Origin: Gammaproteobacteria bacterium
GTDB lineage: Bacteria > Pseudomonadota > Gammaproteobacteria > Competibacterales > Competibacteraceae
Length of the DNA stretch: 64,000 nt
NCBI GenBank assembly: GCA_024235095.1
Contig: JACKNC010000003.1
Coordinates: 434,001-498,000, forward strand
Direction of reading: 5' to 3'
Part shown: positions 1 through 8,361 of the stretch, in pieces
Layout of the letters: each line of letters starts with the position of its first letter
Numbering within the stretch: the stretch's first letter is position 1
Made by a program: the position numbers and the translations under genes
The notes under the pieces: generated by a model
What the model was told of the DNA's origin: nothing
Database searches by the model: none
The model's input: the letters and a program-made list of their open reading frames with translations, nothing else

Positions 1-2
1 GC

Positions 3-1001
3 CCGGAATCGTCCCTGTGGCGGGAAGCGCATGAACTGACCGGACACATGCTGCGCACTTGGCCAAAAGAAGGACGCCATTGGCGAACCGACACCCAGAG
101 TACGGAGGCCAAGGTGTTGGCTCTTCTGAACCGATTGCGAGATACGGCACGCATCGACGCTTTTCTAGCCGACCTTTCCGCCACTGGCCGATACAGTCTG
201 GGCGACAATGCAGCCCTGGTCCAGGCTATCGGTCTCCTACCACCGCCACGCGCCGCCGAACGGATCGAGCGCATCATCGCTGCGAATGCGGGGCCAGCCC
301 TCGGCGCCTGTGGTGATCTGCTGGCTCGCTGCGCCGCCGTGGCGCGGGACACCCACTGTGGGGTGGATTTTCTCCCCGCCGCCCAGGCCCTGATCGACGC
401 TTTGCCCGGCGATCCAGCGCGGACGCCGCGGCACGATTCCTGGCGCCAGCCGCCACCGGTGGAACCCGGTTTCGTCGTCGATCTCATGACTGCTTTGAAC
501 CAGCTCGACGCGGGGCTAGCTGATCGCGCGGCGGATTACATTCTGGCATGGCCTCAGACCTATGGGCCGGATCCCGTGCTTATTCCTGCCACCCTTATTC
601 TGACCGACCGGGCAGCGAGCCGGGACGGGACGGCGGTTCGCCGCCTGCGCGCTGCCAGCCTGGCGCACCTGCGCGCCCGGATCGCGGAACCGCTGGAACC
701 GCCGCGCGACTGGACGCGGTCCAGTACGCTGGCCTGCCGGTGTCCACATTGCAGCGAACTCAGCCGCTTCCTGGCCGATCCCGACCGCAAGATGTGGACC
801 TTCAAAGCCGCCCAAGCGGCCCGCGCTCATGTGGAGGATTCGATCCGGCGCGGTGCATGCGACCTGGATCGGGTCACCGATCAGCACGGCCGTCCTTACA
901 GCCTGATCTGCACCAAGAACCAGGCCAGTTATGAACAGCGGATGCAACAGCGTAAGAAGGACCTTGAGGATGTGGCGCGGCTTGAGGTAGCGCCAACTTG
1001 A
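3..1001 (+). CDS. C-terminal part of a large protein, possibly a 2OG-Fe(II) oxygenase fusion (partial)
   Basis: The reading frame is open from the window edge (it reads PESSLWREAHELTGH before the first ATG at 48), so this is the 3' part of a longer gene. About 330 residues are visible. The N-terminal two thirds is alanine/leucine-rich and helical. The C-terminal 90 residues carry a CPHC pair (CRCPHCSELSRFL, near residue 225), then WTFKAAQAARAHVEDSIRRG and LICTKNQASYEQR. I associate this cysteine-pair/TKNQASY tail with long 2-oxoglutarate/Fe(II) oxygenase-type proteins, but the oxygenase domain itself would lie outside the window, so function is tentative. No signal peptide or membrane segment is seen. 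A toxin fragment follows directly. Confidence 0.6.
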   Translation, partial: PESSLWREAHELTGHMLRTWPKEGRHWRTDTQSTEAKVLALLNRLRDTARIDAFLADLSATGRYSLGDNAALVQAIGLLPPPRAAERIERIIAANAGPALGACGDLLARCAAVARDTHCGVDFLPAAQALIDALPGDPARTPRHDSWRQPPPVEPGFVVDLMTALNQLDAGLADRAADYILAWPQTYGPDPVLIPATLILTDRAASRDGTAVRRLRAASLAHLRARIAEPLEPPRDWTRSSTLACRCPHCSELSRFLADPDRKMWTFKAAQAARAHVEDSIRRGACDLDRVTDQHGRPYSLICTKNQASYEQRMQQRKKDLEDVARLEVAPT

Positions 1002-1009
1002 AAACATAG

Positions 1010-1195
1010 GGTACCGTCGCTGGAGAAGTTCGCCGTAAGACCCTGGCGGCCGGCACCCCGTGGTCACTGGCCGACGGTTTAATCGCCGCCATGGCGCATA
1101 CGCAGGGCTTTGCTGTCGCCACACGCGACACGGCCCCCTTTCGGGCCGCCGGGGTCGAAGTGATCGACTCCTGGGAATATCGCGGGTCAGCCTGA
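1010..1195 (+). pseudogene. VapC-like PIN-domain toxin, C-terminal fragment
   Basis: After a stop at 1007-1009 the frame reads GTVAGEVRRKTLAAGTPWS, then LADGLIAAMAHTQGFAVATR, and ends DSWEYRGSA. This matches the last third of VapC-type PIN ribonucleases: the conserved aspartate in S-x-A-D-x-L-I-A-A and the later T-R-D. The N-terminal half with the first acidic residue is missing, so no active nuclease can be made. No antitoxin gene lies next to it. Confidence 0.7.
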
Positions 1196-1228
1196 CCTCC
1201 CGGTTCCGGAGCTGACCATTACCCACAT

Positions 1229-1468
1229 TTATTCACGGAGTTGCTGACTCGCATAGACGCCGGCACGGAAGCCGGCGACGAGCACGCTCAATGCCTGTAA
1301 TCCTCGCCATAAGGTCCGCACACCGGGCATCCCATCCCTTTTTCGGTTCAAATGCCCTTCCAAGCGACCGATCCACAGCACCGCCTGACGGATTGTCACC
1401 TGTTCAATCGGCAACGGTTTTTTTTGGCCAAAATGATTCACTAACGCCTCGACTTCTTCGATCGGTAA
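1229..1468 (-). pseudogene. IS4-family (Tn5-like) transposase C-terminal fragment
   Basis: The minus frame reads LPIEEVEALVNHFGQKKPL followed by TIRQAVLWIGRLEGHLNRK and GMPGVRTLWRGLQALSVL, which resembles the C-terminus of Tn5-like IS4-family transposases. The 5' part is removed by the IS630-B insertion at the TA at 1469-1470. Only about 80 residues remain, with none of the catalytic motifs. Confidence 0.65.
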
Positions 1469-1470
1469 TA

Positions 1471-2328
1471 TAGTAAAACAGTTTTTATGCAGTTTGAAAT
1501 ACTACTGATAAAGATTCAAAAAGACTCTTATGATTTGGAAGAATTTTTCTCAATCTTCTCTTCAGAAGAGCCCAATGATTTTCGATAGGATTAAGATCCG
1601 GTGAATCAGGAGGTAAAAATAGCAATTGATGTCAATTTTCTTCAATAACGCTTCGTGTTTCTTCAGATTTATGAAAACTCGCATTATCCATAATAAGAAT
1701 ACACTTTTCAGGAAGCTCAGGAATTAAACATCTCTCAATCCACGCGTTAAATACTTCTGTATCCGTATAAAATGAATACATGAGCGGTGCAAGAATCTCT
1801 TGATTCAGCAAGCCTGCAATCAGATTGAGTTTCTCGGTCGGCCTGCCGTGCTTGTCATCCAAAATGAGGTCACCTCTCTTACTCCAACCATATTCACTTT
1901 TGATATTATTGTGAAAACCACATTCATCAATATAAACAATAGGCTGTTCTTCATCTCCTCGGGATTTGTTCCGCCTTAGTTGCTCAATAAATTTCGCTCT
2001 TTTCTGTTCATCCCTTTCTGCATAAAGAAAGGTTTTTTATAAGTGACTCCTAGCATCTTTAATCTCGCTTGAATCGAGGAGGGCTTCACAGAAAAATGCT
2101 CTGCCATTTCCTTGATTGTTGCCGAAGGATGCTGGCTAATGTAATCATTGAGGTCCGAATAACTAAATTTCCTCGCTCGGAATCGAGTCCTTTGTTTTGG
2201 CTTAATATCCCCCGTTTGTGAATATTGCCGAATCCAACGATTGAGTGTATCCATGCCGATTTTGAATATCGCAATAATATTCATTTTAGGCATGCCCAAT
2301 AGATAACTCCGTATCACTCTCATTCTCA
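1471..2328 (-). mobile_element. IS630-B copy 1, truncated at its 5' end
   Basis: The outer end (TAGTAAAACAGTTTTT) matches the ends of copy 2 at 19670-20618 and follows a TA. The transposase runs on the minus strand. The N-terminal HTH part (RVIRSYLLGMPKMN) is read from 2328, then a -1 shift at the A tract near 2040 gives the expected TYKKTFLYAERDEQ. Catalytic motifs YIDECGFHNN, IMDNASFHK and DLNPIEN are visible. A TGA near 1630 (TGA where copy 2 has GGC) stops the second frame early. The first roughly 70 bp are lost where IS630-C copy 1 abuts. It is inactive. Confidence 0.75.
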
Positions 2329-2358
2329 TTGTCTTGCTAATAGTTATCCACACAAAAA

Positions 2359-2724
2359 TCATGCTGGAGCTTTTTCAGGATTAGCGTATTGAGTATCAGG
2401 GAGCCTAAAAAATGATTTGACCCTTTCCTGAAATTCTTTTAGCTTTTCCAAAGCAGAATAAACGCGCGCTCTGAAATCAGCCCGGTTTTTAATTGGCTCC
2501 TTTTCCAGATGATCATTTTTGATCTCATTCCAAACCTGTTCATCCGGATTTAACTCTGGCGAGTGGGGGGGAAGAAAGAACAAGCGGATTTGTTTTCGAT
2601 GCGTCTCAAGAAAGGCTTTGACTTCTTTCGAGGTATGATAAGACGCATTGTCCGTGATGACAATTAATGGGCGCTCTCGACCCTCTAATGCCTTCTCTAA
2701 AAAGGCAATGAAAACCCCACTCAC
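2359..2724 (-). CDS. IS630-C transposase, C-terminal ORF (copy 1)
   Basis: 121 residues continuing the upstream ORF in the same frame after TGA, beginning at a GTG. It holds the second and third catalytic regions of an IS630 DDE transposase: VITDNASYHTS and PPHSPELNPDEQVWNEIK. On its own it lacks the first catalytic aspartate and the DNA-binding region, so activity needs readthrough or association with the first ORF product. Confidence 0.75.
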   Translation of the reverse strand: MSGVFIAFLEKALEGRERPLIVITDNASYHTSKEVKAFLETHRKQIRLFFLPPHSPELNPDEQVWNEIKNDHLEKEPIKNRADFRARVYSALEKLKEFQERVKSFFRLPDTQYANPEKAPA

Positions 2725-3414
2725 TCATTTTTGAGTGGTCACTTCAAATATTAACTCGCCCGTCGCCGTAACCATCGATAAAATGTGAAACCCACCCCGG
2801 TCATCACTCACTTTAATTTCAGGCGGATGACCGACTAAGCCCCACGTCCGTCCAGAACGCGTATGGCCTTGAACCCATGACTCATCCTGAAACGCAATAT
2901 CCGCTCCAAGTTCTTGAGCCCGCTTCTGAATCTCTTTAAATTCTTCATTAATAAACTTTTTAACTTCCTCCTGATCCTGGTTTAAGGCATGATAACAAGG
3001 TTTTTGACAACTCAGTCCTAATTGATGTAAATGCAGACGAACCGTGGCATCCGATACCCATAAACCAAAGTACTCTTTCAATAAATTAACCATGATCTCT
3101 AAAGTCCATAAAACCGTATCATAGCCATGATCCGCCGGCGTCGTATTGAGTATCGTTTCTTTTAACCATCGATCAATATCCGGAGTCATCACACACGTGG
3201 CGCCGAGCGCTTTCCGGGTATCCAGGGCTTCTTCTCCTTCATAACGATAGTTGCGAAGCCAATCATAAATACTCGTTCGGTCGATACCCAAAAAATCAGC
3301 AACAAGCTCCGGACCATAATGCTTCTCTTCGACCGCGCGAACCGCAATACGCCGGATGTAATTCATCACTTCATCCGGTATTTTACGTGCATCAAACATC
3401 CATTCCGCGTTCAT
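2725..3414 (-). CDS. IS630-C transposase, N-terminal ORF (copy 1)
   Basis: 229 residues with an N-terminal helix-turn-helix region (YGPELVADFLGIDRTSIYDW, residues 34-53) and the start of the DDE domain (ADIAFQDESWVQGHTRSGRT, residues 171-190) holding the first catalytic aspartate. It ends at a TGA that is in frame with the downstream ORF, so the DDE domain is split by one stop codon. An AGGAGG-type ribosome site (gaggtgcggca) precedes the ATG at 3414. All three copies in the window have the same TGA. Whether the stop is read through or is a fixed nonsense mutation cannot be told from sequence. Confidence 0.8.
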   Translation of the reverse strand: MNAEWMFDARKIPDEVMNYIRRIAVRAVEEKHYGPELVADFLGIDRTSIYDWLRNYRYEGEEALDTRKALGATCVMTPDIDRWLKETILNTTPADHGYDTVLWTLEIMVNLLKEYFGLWVSDATVRLHLHQLGLSCQKPCYHALNQDQEEVKKFINEEFKEIQKRAQELGADIAFQDESWVQGHTRSGRTWGLVGHPPEIKVSDDRGGFHILSMVTATGELIFEVTTQK

Positions 3415-3529
3415 TGCCGCACCTCCTCTATAAATTTAGAGTCTCTAAAGAGGTCTTCTATAGTTATTAGGCAATTTGATTAACGCTCAGTTCGTTGATA
3501 ATGTAGGGATAATCGTTGGCAAGCCTATA

Positions 3530-3602
3530 GCCTCGTTTTAGCCCAATTTCATCCCCTTTGGCTATATGAAAATCAATGAGTTAGTTTCAATACAGCTTCT
3601 CA
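3530..3602. repeat. Remnant of the right end of IS5-b
   Basis: This 73-bp stretch is the same as the right end of the complete element at 56441-57424 (gcctcgttttagcccaattt through agtttcaatacagcttct). The rest of the element is missing on the left, where IS630-C copy 1 begins after a TA. It shows that a second IS5-b once stood here. Confidence 0.8.
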
Positions 3603-3606
3603 GCGC

Positions 3607-3831
3607 GTGGCGCGGCGAGCGCGCTTGGAGCAGTTCTGGCCATGGCTGCTCGGCGGGGGCGTTCTGATGGCGCTGGCGCTGGTGGTCGTGACCGGAGTGG
3701 CCTTGGGCTATGGTCGCCAACAAGGCTATACGACCGGTTACACCGAGGGCTATGCTTTGGGTTTACAACAAGCGCAAGCGTCGGCCCGCCGGCATTCTCC
3801 GTCCGATTCCTCTCTAACCCAAGCGCATTGA
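3607..3831 (+). CDS. Small membrane protein with GY-repeat tail
   Basis: 74 residues from a GTG start directly beside an IS end, so the real start may be lost. One membrane segment (FWPWLLGGGVLMALALVVVT, residues 10-29) is followed by a three-fold GYxxGYxxGYxxG repeat (GYGRQQGYTTGYTEGYALG, residues 34-52) and a short polar tail. I do not recognise the family. Glycine/tyrosine repeats after one helix suggest a bitopic inner-membrane protein. The 130 bp after it contain no clear gene, then a VWA gene follows on the same strand. Confidence 0.45.
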   Translation: MARRARLEQFWPWLLGGGVLMALALVVVTGVALGYGRQQGYTTGYTEGYALGLQQAQASARRHSPSDSSLTQAH

Positions 3832-3989
3832 AGCGAACGCCGGCGCTAACCTCGACGGCGGTGGCCACGCAAGTGCGCCAGCGGTGACGCAGCGATTTAC
3901 AGGCCTCGGGGAATACGGTGGGTCGAATCGAGCGGTAGACGCCTTCCACCAGGCGTTGCGTGAGGAATTTTTCAAAGGAACCCCCTGTC

Positions 3990-5333
3990 ATGAACGAAAA
4001 CCCTGTTGATGAGACCGATCTGATCTTGCGGCTCGATCCGCGCCGCACGGCGCTGCTGGCGGGCCATGCGAATACCCTGGAAGTGCTGGTGCGCGTTCAG
4101 GCGCCGCCTCGTCCGGAGCAGGACGGCGAGCCGCGTCTGCCCTTTAATCTGGCGTTCGTGCTGGATCGTTCCGGTTCGATGCGCGGTCAGCCGCTGGCGG
4201 AAGCCTGCCGCTGCGCCCAGGCCATGATCGAACGCCTGGACACGCGCGATCAGGCCGCGTTGGTGGTGTTCGATCATCGTGTGAAGGTCTTGGTCGCCAG
4301 CCAGCCGGTCACCGATCCGCGCGTGTTTTACCGGGCGCTGGCGACGGTTCATGACGGGGGCCAAACCGATCTACACGGCGGCTGGGTCCAGGGCGCGGCG
4401 GAAGTGGCCCGCACCCTGCTCGCCGAGGGTCTCAACCGGATCGTGCTGTTGTCCGATGGTCATGCGAATAACGGGTTATGTGACTTGCCGGAAATCGCCC
4501 GGCAATGCGCGGAGCTGGCGAGTAACGGCGTGACCACCTCCACCTATGGCCTCGGCCACCATTTCAACGAAGAACTCATGGTTGAGATGGCCAAGGCCGG
4601 CCAAGGCAATGCCTACTACAGCGAAACCGCTGACGATCTGCTGGACAAGTTCGAAGAGGAATTTGCCTTGATGCAGGCGCTGTACGCGCGACAGTTGCAA
4701 TTGGCCGTGCGCACCCCGCCGGGCGTTCAGGCGGAACTACTGAACCCTTACCGATCATGGGGCAATGGCCTTTGGCGACTGCCGGATCTGGCCTACGACA
4801 GCGAGGCTTGGGCCTTATTGCGCCTTCAGATCAGTCGCCCAGCGCTCGATGCGGCCGGGGACGAACCCGGGTCGGTGCTGGAAGTGGAGCTGGCCTGGAC
4901 CGATCTGGACGGACAAACCCGGCGCAGTCCATGCGCTACATTGGCGCTGCCGATCCTGCCTGCCGCCGCGTTTGGCGCAATCGCCGAGGATGCGCGGGTC
5001 ATCGCCCGGCTGACGGAACTGGAAAGCGCCGACTTGCAACTCCAGGCACGCACGGCGGCTCGCCAGGGCGACTGGGCGCGTGTTGAACAATTACTGGATC
5101 GTGCCAAACGGTTGGCGCACGATCACCCCTGGCTGGAGACCGTGGTGCGCGAAATGGAGCAACTCGTCGCCGCGCGCGACGAAGAACGGTTCAGTAAGGA
5201 AAGCTATTACTCGTCGCAGCGGATGTCGAACCGGCTGGCGGTGAAGGATGAGTCGCCTCAGGACGCCACGTCGGACCAAGGGCCGGCGTTTTTGCGGCGC
5301 CAGTCCCGGCAAGGCAAGAAGCGGCCCTCATGA
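3990..5333 (+). CDS. VWA-domain protein
   Basis: 447 residues. The ATG at 3990 is chosen over a GTG at 3960 because an AAGGA ribosome site sits just upstream of it. A von Willebrand A domain spans about residues 45-225 and has an intact metal-ion-dependent adhesion site: D-x-S-x-S in FVLDRSGSMRGQPL and the later threonine in GGQTDLHGG and aspartate in LLSDGHANNG. The C-terminal half has a beta-rich segment and a helical tail rich in Asp/Glu/Arg. No signal peptide, so a cytoplasmic calcium- or magnesium-binding scaffold is likely. The stop overlaps the next gene by four bases (ATGA), which argues for co-transcription with the SDR. Confidence 0.85.
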   Translation: MNENPVDETDLILRLDPRRTALLAGHANTLEVLVRVQAPPRPEQDGEPRLPFNLAFVLDRSGSMRGQPLAEACRCAQAMIERLDTRDQAALVVFDHRVKVLVASQPVTDPRVFYRALATVHDGGQTDLHGGWVQGAAEVARTLLAEGLNRIVLLSDGHANNGLCDLPEIARQCAELASNGVTTSTYGLGHHFNEELMVEMAKAGQGNAYYSETADDLLDKFEEEFALMQALYARQLQLAVRTPPGVQAELLNPYRSWGNGLWRLPDLAYDSEAWALLRLQISRPALDAAGDEPGSVLEVELAWTDLDGQTRRSPCATLALPILPAAAFGAIAEDARVIARLTELESADLQLQARTAARQGDWARVEQLLDRAKRLAHDHPWLETVVREMEQLVAARDEERFSKESYYSSQRMSNRLAVKDESPQDATSDQGPAFLRRQSRQGKKRPS

Positions 5334-6070
5334 ACTCGACAACGCCTGTCGCGCTGGTCACCGGCGGAGCCCGGGGGATCGGCCAAGGCATCGTGCGCCG
5401 GCTCCTTGAACGGCAGTATGCGGTGGTCATCGCGGACCATGACGTTGAGGGCGGAGAAAGCGTCTGCGCCGCCGGTCGATCGCGGGGGCCGGTCCAGTTC
5501 GTAGCCACCGATGTGGCGGATGAGGCAGCGGTTCGGCACAGTGTGGCGGTCGTGGCCGAAACCTTTGGCCGTCTTGATGCCCTGGTGAATAATGCGGGCA
5601 TCGCCGACCCGCCCCGGCAGCCCGTCGATGTCCTGGATCTGGCGCTGTGGCATCGGGTGATCAGCGTCAACCTAACGGGCAGTCTGCTCATGGTCAAGCA
5701 CAGCGTCCCGCTGTTGCGAGCCTACCGGGGCGCCATCGTCAACATCGCCTCAACCCGCGCCCTGCAATCCGAGGCCCACACCGAGGCGTATGCGGCGTCC
5801 AAGGGAGGCCTAGTTGCCTTGACCCATGCCTTGGCGATCAGTCTGGGGCCGGACATCCGGGTCAACTGCATCAGCCCTGGCTGGATCGATGGGGGACACA
5901 GTCTGTTGCGCCCGGCGGATCATGCCCAGCATCCGGTGGGGCGCGTCGGTCAGCCTGACGATATTGCGGCGCTGGTGACGTTCCTGCTGTCCGCCGAGGC
6001 GGGCTTTATTACGGGCCAGAATTTCATCGTGGATGGGGGCATGACCCGGAAAATGATTTATTGGGATTGA
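5330..6070 (+). CDS. SDR-family oxidoreductase
   Basis: 246 residues, a complete classical short-chain dehydrogenase/reductase. The dinucleotide-binding TGGARGIG is at residues 11-18, NNAG at about 87-90, the catalytic serine in NIASTR and the Y-x-x-x-K pair in YAASKGG at about residues 150-156. The C-terminus has the usual FIVDGGMT. ADHDVE after beta-2 suggests NAD(H) preference. The substrate is unknown. It is translationally coupled to the VWA gene and its 3' end overlaps the convergent Sir2 gene by about 47 bp. Confidence 0.9.
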   Translation: MNSTTPVALVTGGARGIGQGIVRRLLERQYAVVIADHDVEGGESVCAAGRSRGPVQFVATDVADEAAVRHSVAVVAETFGRLDALVNNAGIADPPRQPVDVLDLALWHRVISVNLTGSLLMVKHSVPLLRAYRGAIVNIASTRALQSEAHTEAYAASKGGLVALTHALAISLGPDIRVNCISPGWIDGGHSLLRPADHAQHPVGRVGQPDDIAALVTFLLSAEAGFITGQNFIVDGGMTRKMIYWD

Positions 6071-6872
6071 GCGCGTCCAGGGCCGTCAACGCTTCCAGCG
6101 CGCCGACCGGCAACAGCACGCCGCGGGTCGGCGGTTCGGTGTCGTGGGGATTGATGCGGATTAATCGCCATGCCGTGTATTCACATTCCCGCCGCACGGT
6201 GGCGATGGTGGTTCCCGCGCCCAACTCAATCGCTACCAATCGCTGATCCTGGACGGTGCGCAACCAGGTCTTATAGCGGCGATGTTGGGTCTCATAGCGA
6301 GAACGCCGCCAGTCGCCGTCATAGAACATCAGAATATTGGGTCGGGCCAGCGCGCTGCACTGGGGACAACGGGGTAAGGCCGACCGCGCGCGGAAGGTGT
6401 GCGGATCGATGTCCAATTCCACCGCATCCGCCGGCCAGGTCTCCGGGCAGCCGGCATGGCATTGCAGGTGATGAAGCGAGCCATGGCATTCATAAACCGG
6501 TTCGGGCACGAACCCGGCGCGCTGGAAATGGCCATCCACATTGCTGGTCATGACGAAAGCGCCGAGCGGCATCGCTTCGGCCCAGCGGCGCAGGATCGCA
6601 AACCCAGCATGGGGCGGATGCTGGCGATAGAGATTCAAGCGATGGCCATAGAAGCCCCAGGCCAATTCCGGATCACTCGTGAAAGTCTCCGGAGTGGCGA
6701 TGTCCATAAAGGAACGGCCCTGATAGGCGGGGTAGGCCGACCAGAAGCCTTGCGTCCCGCGAAAGGCCGGCAGGCCGGAATCGACGCCCATCCCAGCCCC
6801 GGCGCCAATGAGCAGCGCTTCGGCATCGGTCAGGTACTGGGCGGCGGTGGGGTAGTCAGGAGAACTGGAAGG
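6024..6872 (-). pseudogene. Sir2-family NAD-dependent deacetylase, main part (5' end displaced)
   Basis: The frame runs from the IS6-alpha edge to 6024. The sirtuin NAD-binding motif is seen as GAGAGMGVDSGLPAFRG, then TSNVDGHFQRAGF with the ribose-contacting N and D, a catalytic histidine in ECHGSLHH, and paired cysteines (CHAGC, then CPQC) for zinc. The original start lies at 11901-11918 on the other strand. Joining the two parts with one copy of the 8-bp flank restores MMPPSSSPDYPTAAQY in frame. From the ORF alone an internal start such as the ATG at 6791 would cut the Rossmann motif. Confidence 0.88.
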
Positions 6873-7679
6873 GGTTCTGTTGCGTTAATTTTTTTCGAGC
6901 ACGATTGGGTAACCCTTGCAGGTTATTAGGCAGCCAGTGAATAAAATTGTCCTGCGGCGGAGAGATTCGTCCCTTCGGCCATGATCATTTGGCCCTTCTT
7001 GATCATGTGCAGGAGTTCGATGCCCCGCAGGGTGGTCCGAGCAGAATGAAAGCCTTTGAACCCCAGCATGGGGCGGACGATCCGTTTAACGGCGCGATGA
7101 TCTTGTTCCACTAAATTATTTAAGTACTTGTTTTGGCGAATCTCAATGGCGGCGCCCGTCTCCTCCTGGAGTGCATCCAGGGCAGCGGTGTTAGCGCCAC
7201 TCTTATCGATCGTGACTTTGTCCGGAAGACCGTGCTGCCGTATCGCCTTTTTGAGAAAGCGCAGGGCGGCTTTCTTATCGCGATGCGCCGTGAACAGGAA
7301 GTCGATCGTCTGGCCGTCTCGATCAACCGCGCGGTAGAGGTACTTCCACTGGCCTTTGACCTTAATGTAGGTCTCATCCATCCGCCAACTTGTGCCCACC
7401 GGGCGCTTTTGTCCTTTGCGGAAAGCCGCTTCCAACTGCGGCGTAAACTTCTGGACCCAGCGGTAGACGCTGGAATGATCCACGTCGACACCCCGCTCCG
7501 CCAGCATCTCTTCCAGGTTCCGATAGCTCAACGGATAGGCGAGGTACCAACGGACACTCGTTAGGATGATGTCTCGTTCAAAGCGGTGGCCTCTAAAATC
7601 GATCATGCGGGTTCTCAAGTCAGGACAGGGGCCGTGTAGCTTACCGAAATCCGACCCTATCAGCTAACGCAACAGAACC
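6873..7679 (-). mobile_element. IS6-alpha copy 1 (807 bp)
   Basis: It begins GGTTCTGTTGCGTTA and ends with the reverse complement TAACGCAACAGAACC, the usual terminal repeat type of the IS6/IS26 family. The left 8 bp are CTGGAAGG; the right flank is GATGTGTT inside IS630-A. The left flank is the exact reverse complement of the left flank of copy 2 (CCTTCCAG, 11911-11918), so the pair marks an inversion. Confidence 0.97.
6926..7618 (-). CDS. IS6-family transposase (copy 1)
   Basis: 230 residues from a TTG, or 226 from the ATG four codons later, which fits the DFRGHRFERDIILTSVRWYL start of IS6 enzymes. A helix-turn-helix (HSSVYRWVQKF) precedes the DDE core: first aspartate in SWRMDETYIKV, second in VTIDKSGANTAAL, glutamate in NNLVEQDHRAVKRIVRPM. 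The enzyme joins element ends to a target by replicative cointegration and makes 8-bp duplications. All eleven full copies encode the same protein, so amplification is recent or copies are homogenised. Confidence 0.97.
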   Translation of the reverse strand: MRTRMIDFRGHRFERDIILTSVRWYLAYPLSYRNLEEMLAERGVDVDHSSVYRWVQKFTPQLEAAFRKGQKRPVGTSWRMDETYIKVKGQWKYLYRAVDRDGQTIDFLFTAHRDKKAALRFLKKAIRQHGLPDKVTIDKSGANTAALDALQEETGAAIEIRQNKYLNNLVEQDHRAVKRIVRPMLGFKGFHSARTTLRGIELLHMIKKGQMIMAEGTNLSAAGQFYSLAA

Positions 7680-8358
7680 GGATGTGTTGGACCTGTACGC
7701 CGAACCCGATGATCCTCAATACCCCCAAGTGTGCTTCGATGAAAGTCCGGTGCAATTGACCAGCGAAACCCGCTGTCCTCAACCCGCCCGCCCGGGTCAA
7801 CCGGCGCGCTATGACTGTGAATACAAACGCGAAGGCACCGCCAATTTATTTCTATTCGTACAACCCTTGCGCGGGTGGCGTCATGTTAATGTCACGAAAC
7901 AGCGCACCAAACGCGATTTTGCCCAGCAAATGCAGCAACTCGTTGATGTGTACTTTCCGAAGGCGGAGCGAATCCGGTTGGTCGTGGATAACCTCAATAC
8001 CCACACTCCTGCGGCCTTGTATAGTGTCTTTTCTCCAGAGGAAGCCCGCCGGATCACCCGCAAGCTCGAATTTCATTACACCCCCAAGCATGGCAGTTGG
8101 CTCAATATGGCGGAATGTGAGTTCGCTGTTCTCGCCGGCCAGTGTTTGAATCGCCGCATTGCGAACCTCGAAACTTTGCGGAAGGAAATCGCCGCTTGGC
8201 AAGGCCCACGCAACCTACGTCAGACCAAAATCCACTGGCAGTTCGGCACCGACTTGGCCCGGGTCAAACTCAAGCGCCTCTATCCTCCCTTGAAATCTTC
8301 TGAAACCCCGGTGGACCTAGAAACCTCTGAACCTGTCAAAACTTCTGTGTCAGCCCAC
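7680..8358 (+). mobile_element. IS630-A copy 1, 5' truncated
   Basis: The right end (ACTTCTGTGTCAGCCCAC) is followed by TA at 8359-8360. Here it has inserted into the TA of IS4-a, whose uninterrupted sequence is seen at 31205-31220. The left half was removed where IS6-alpha copy 1 now abuts; compared with copy 3 about 560 bp are missing. Confidence 0.85.
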
Positions 8359-8361
8359 TAG
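7684..8361 (+). pseudogene. IS630-A transposase C-terminal half (copy 1)
   Basis: Reads from the IS6 edge through the DDE core: QVCFDESPVQLTSET, RLVVDNLNTHTPAALY and YTPKHGSWLNMAECEF. The N-terminal ORF with the DNA-binding domain is gone. The product matches the second ORF of the intact copy at 52946-53632. Confidence 0.85.

Larger units (their letters stand above)
2329..3527 (-). mobile_element. IS630-C copy 1 (1199 bp)
   Basis: Three near-identical 1199-bp copies lie in the window. The ends are imperfect inverted repeats of about 28 bp (TTGTCTTGCTAATAG at one end, TAGGCTTGCCAACGA at the other, both leading into TTATCCC). The right flank is TA. The left flank is CA rather than TA, so that duplication has mutated or been rearranged. 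The element sits between a cut IS630-B and a remnant of IS5-b. Confidence 0.85.

Noticed and set aside
516..1226. Long minus-strand open frame across the first gene
   Set aside because: Arginine/proline-rich antisense shadow of a clearly coding plus-strand frame; no domain.
3587..4048. Minus-strand ORF reading FLTQRLVEGVYRSIRPTVFP
   Set aside because: The first part could be a decayed fragment, but it overlaps the VWA gene start and shows no recognisable family, so it is not called.
7133..7564. 143-residue open frame on the strand opposite each IS6-alpha transposase (starting MANLNGGARLL)
   Set aside because: It is an antisense shadow repeated at every copy, with no ribosome site or family pattern; it exists because the sense gene is GC-rich and conserved.
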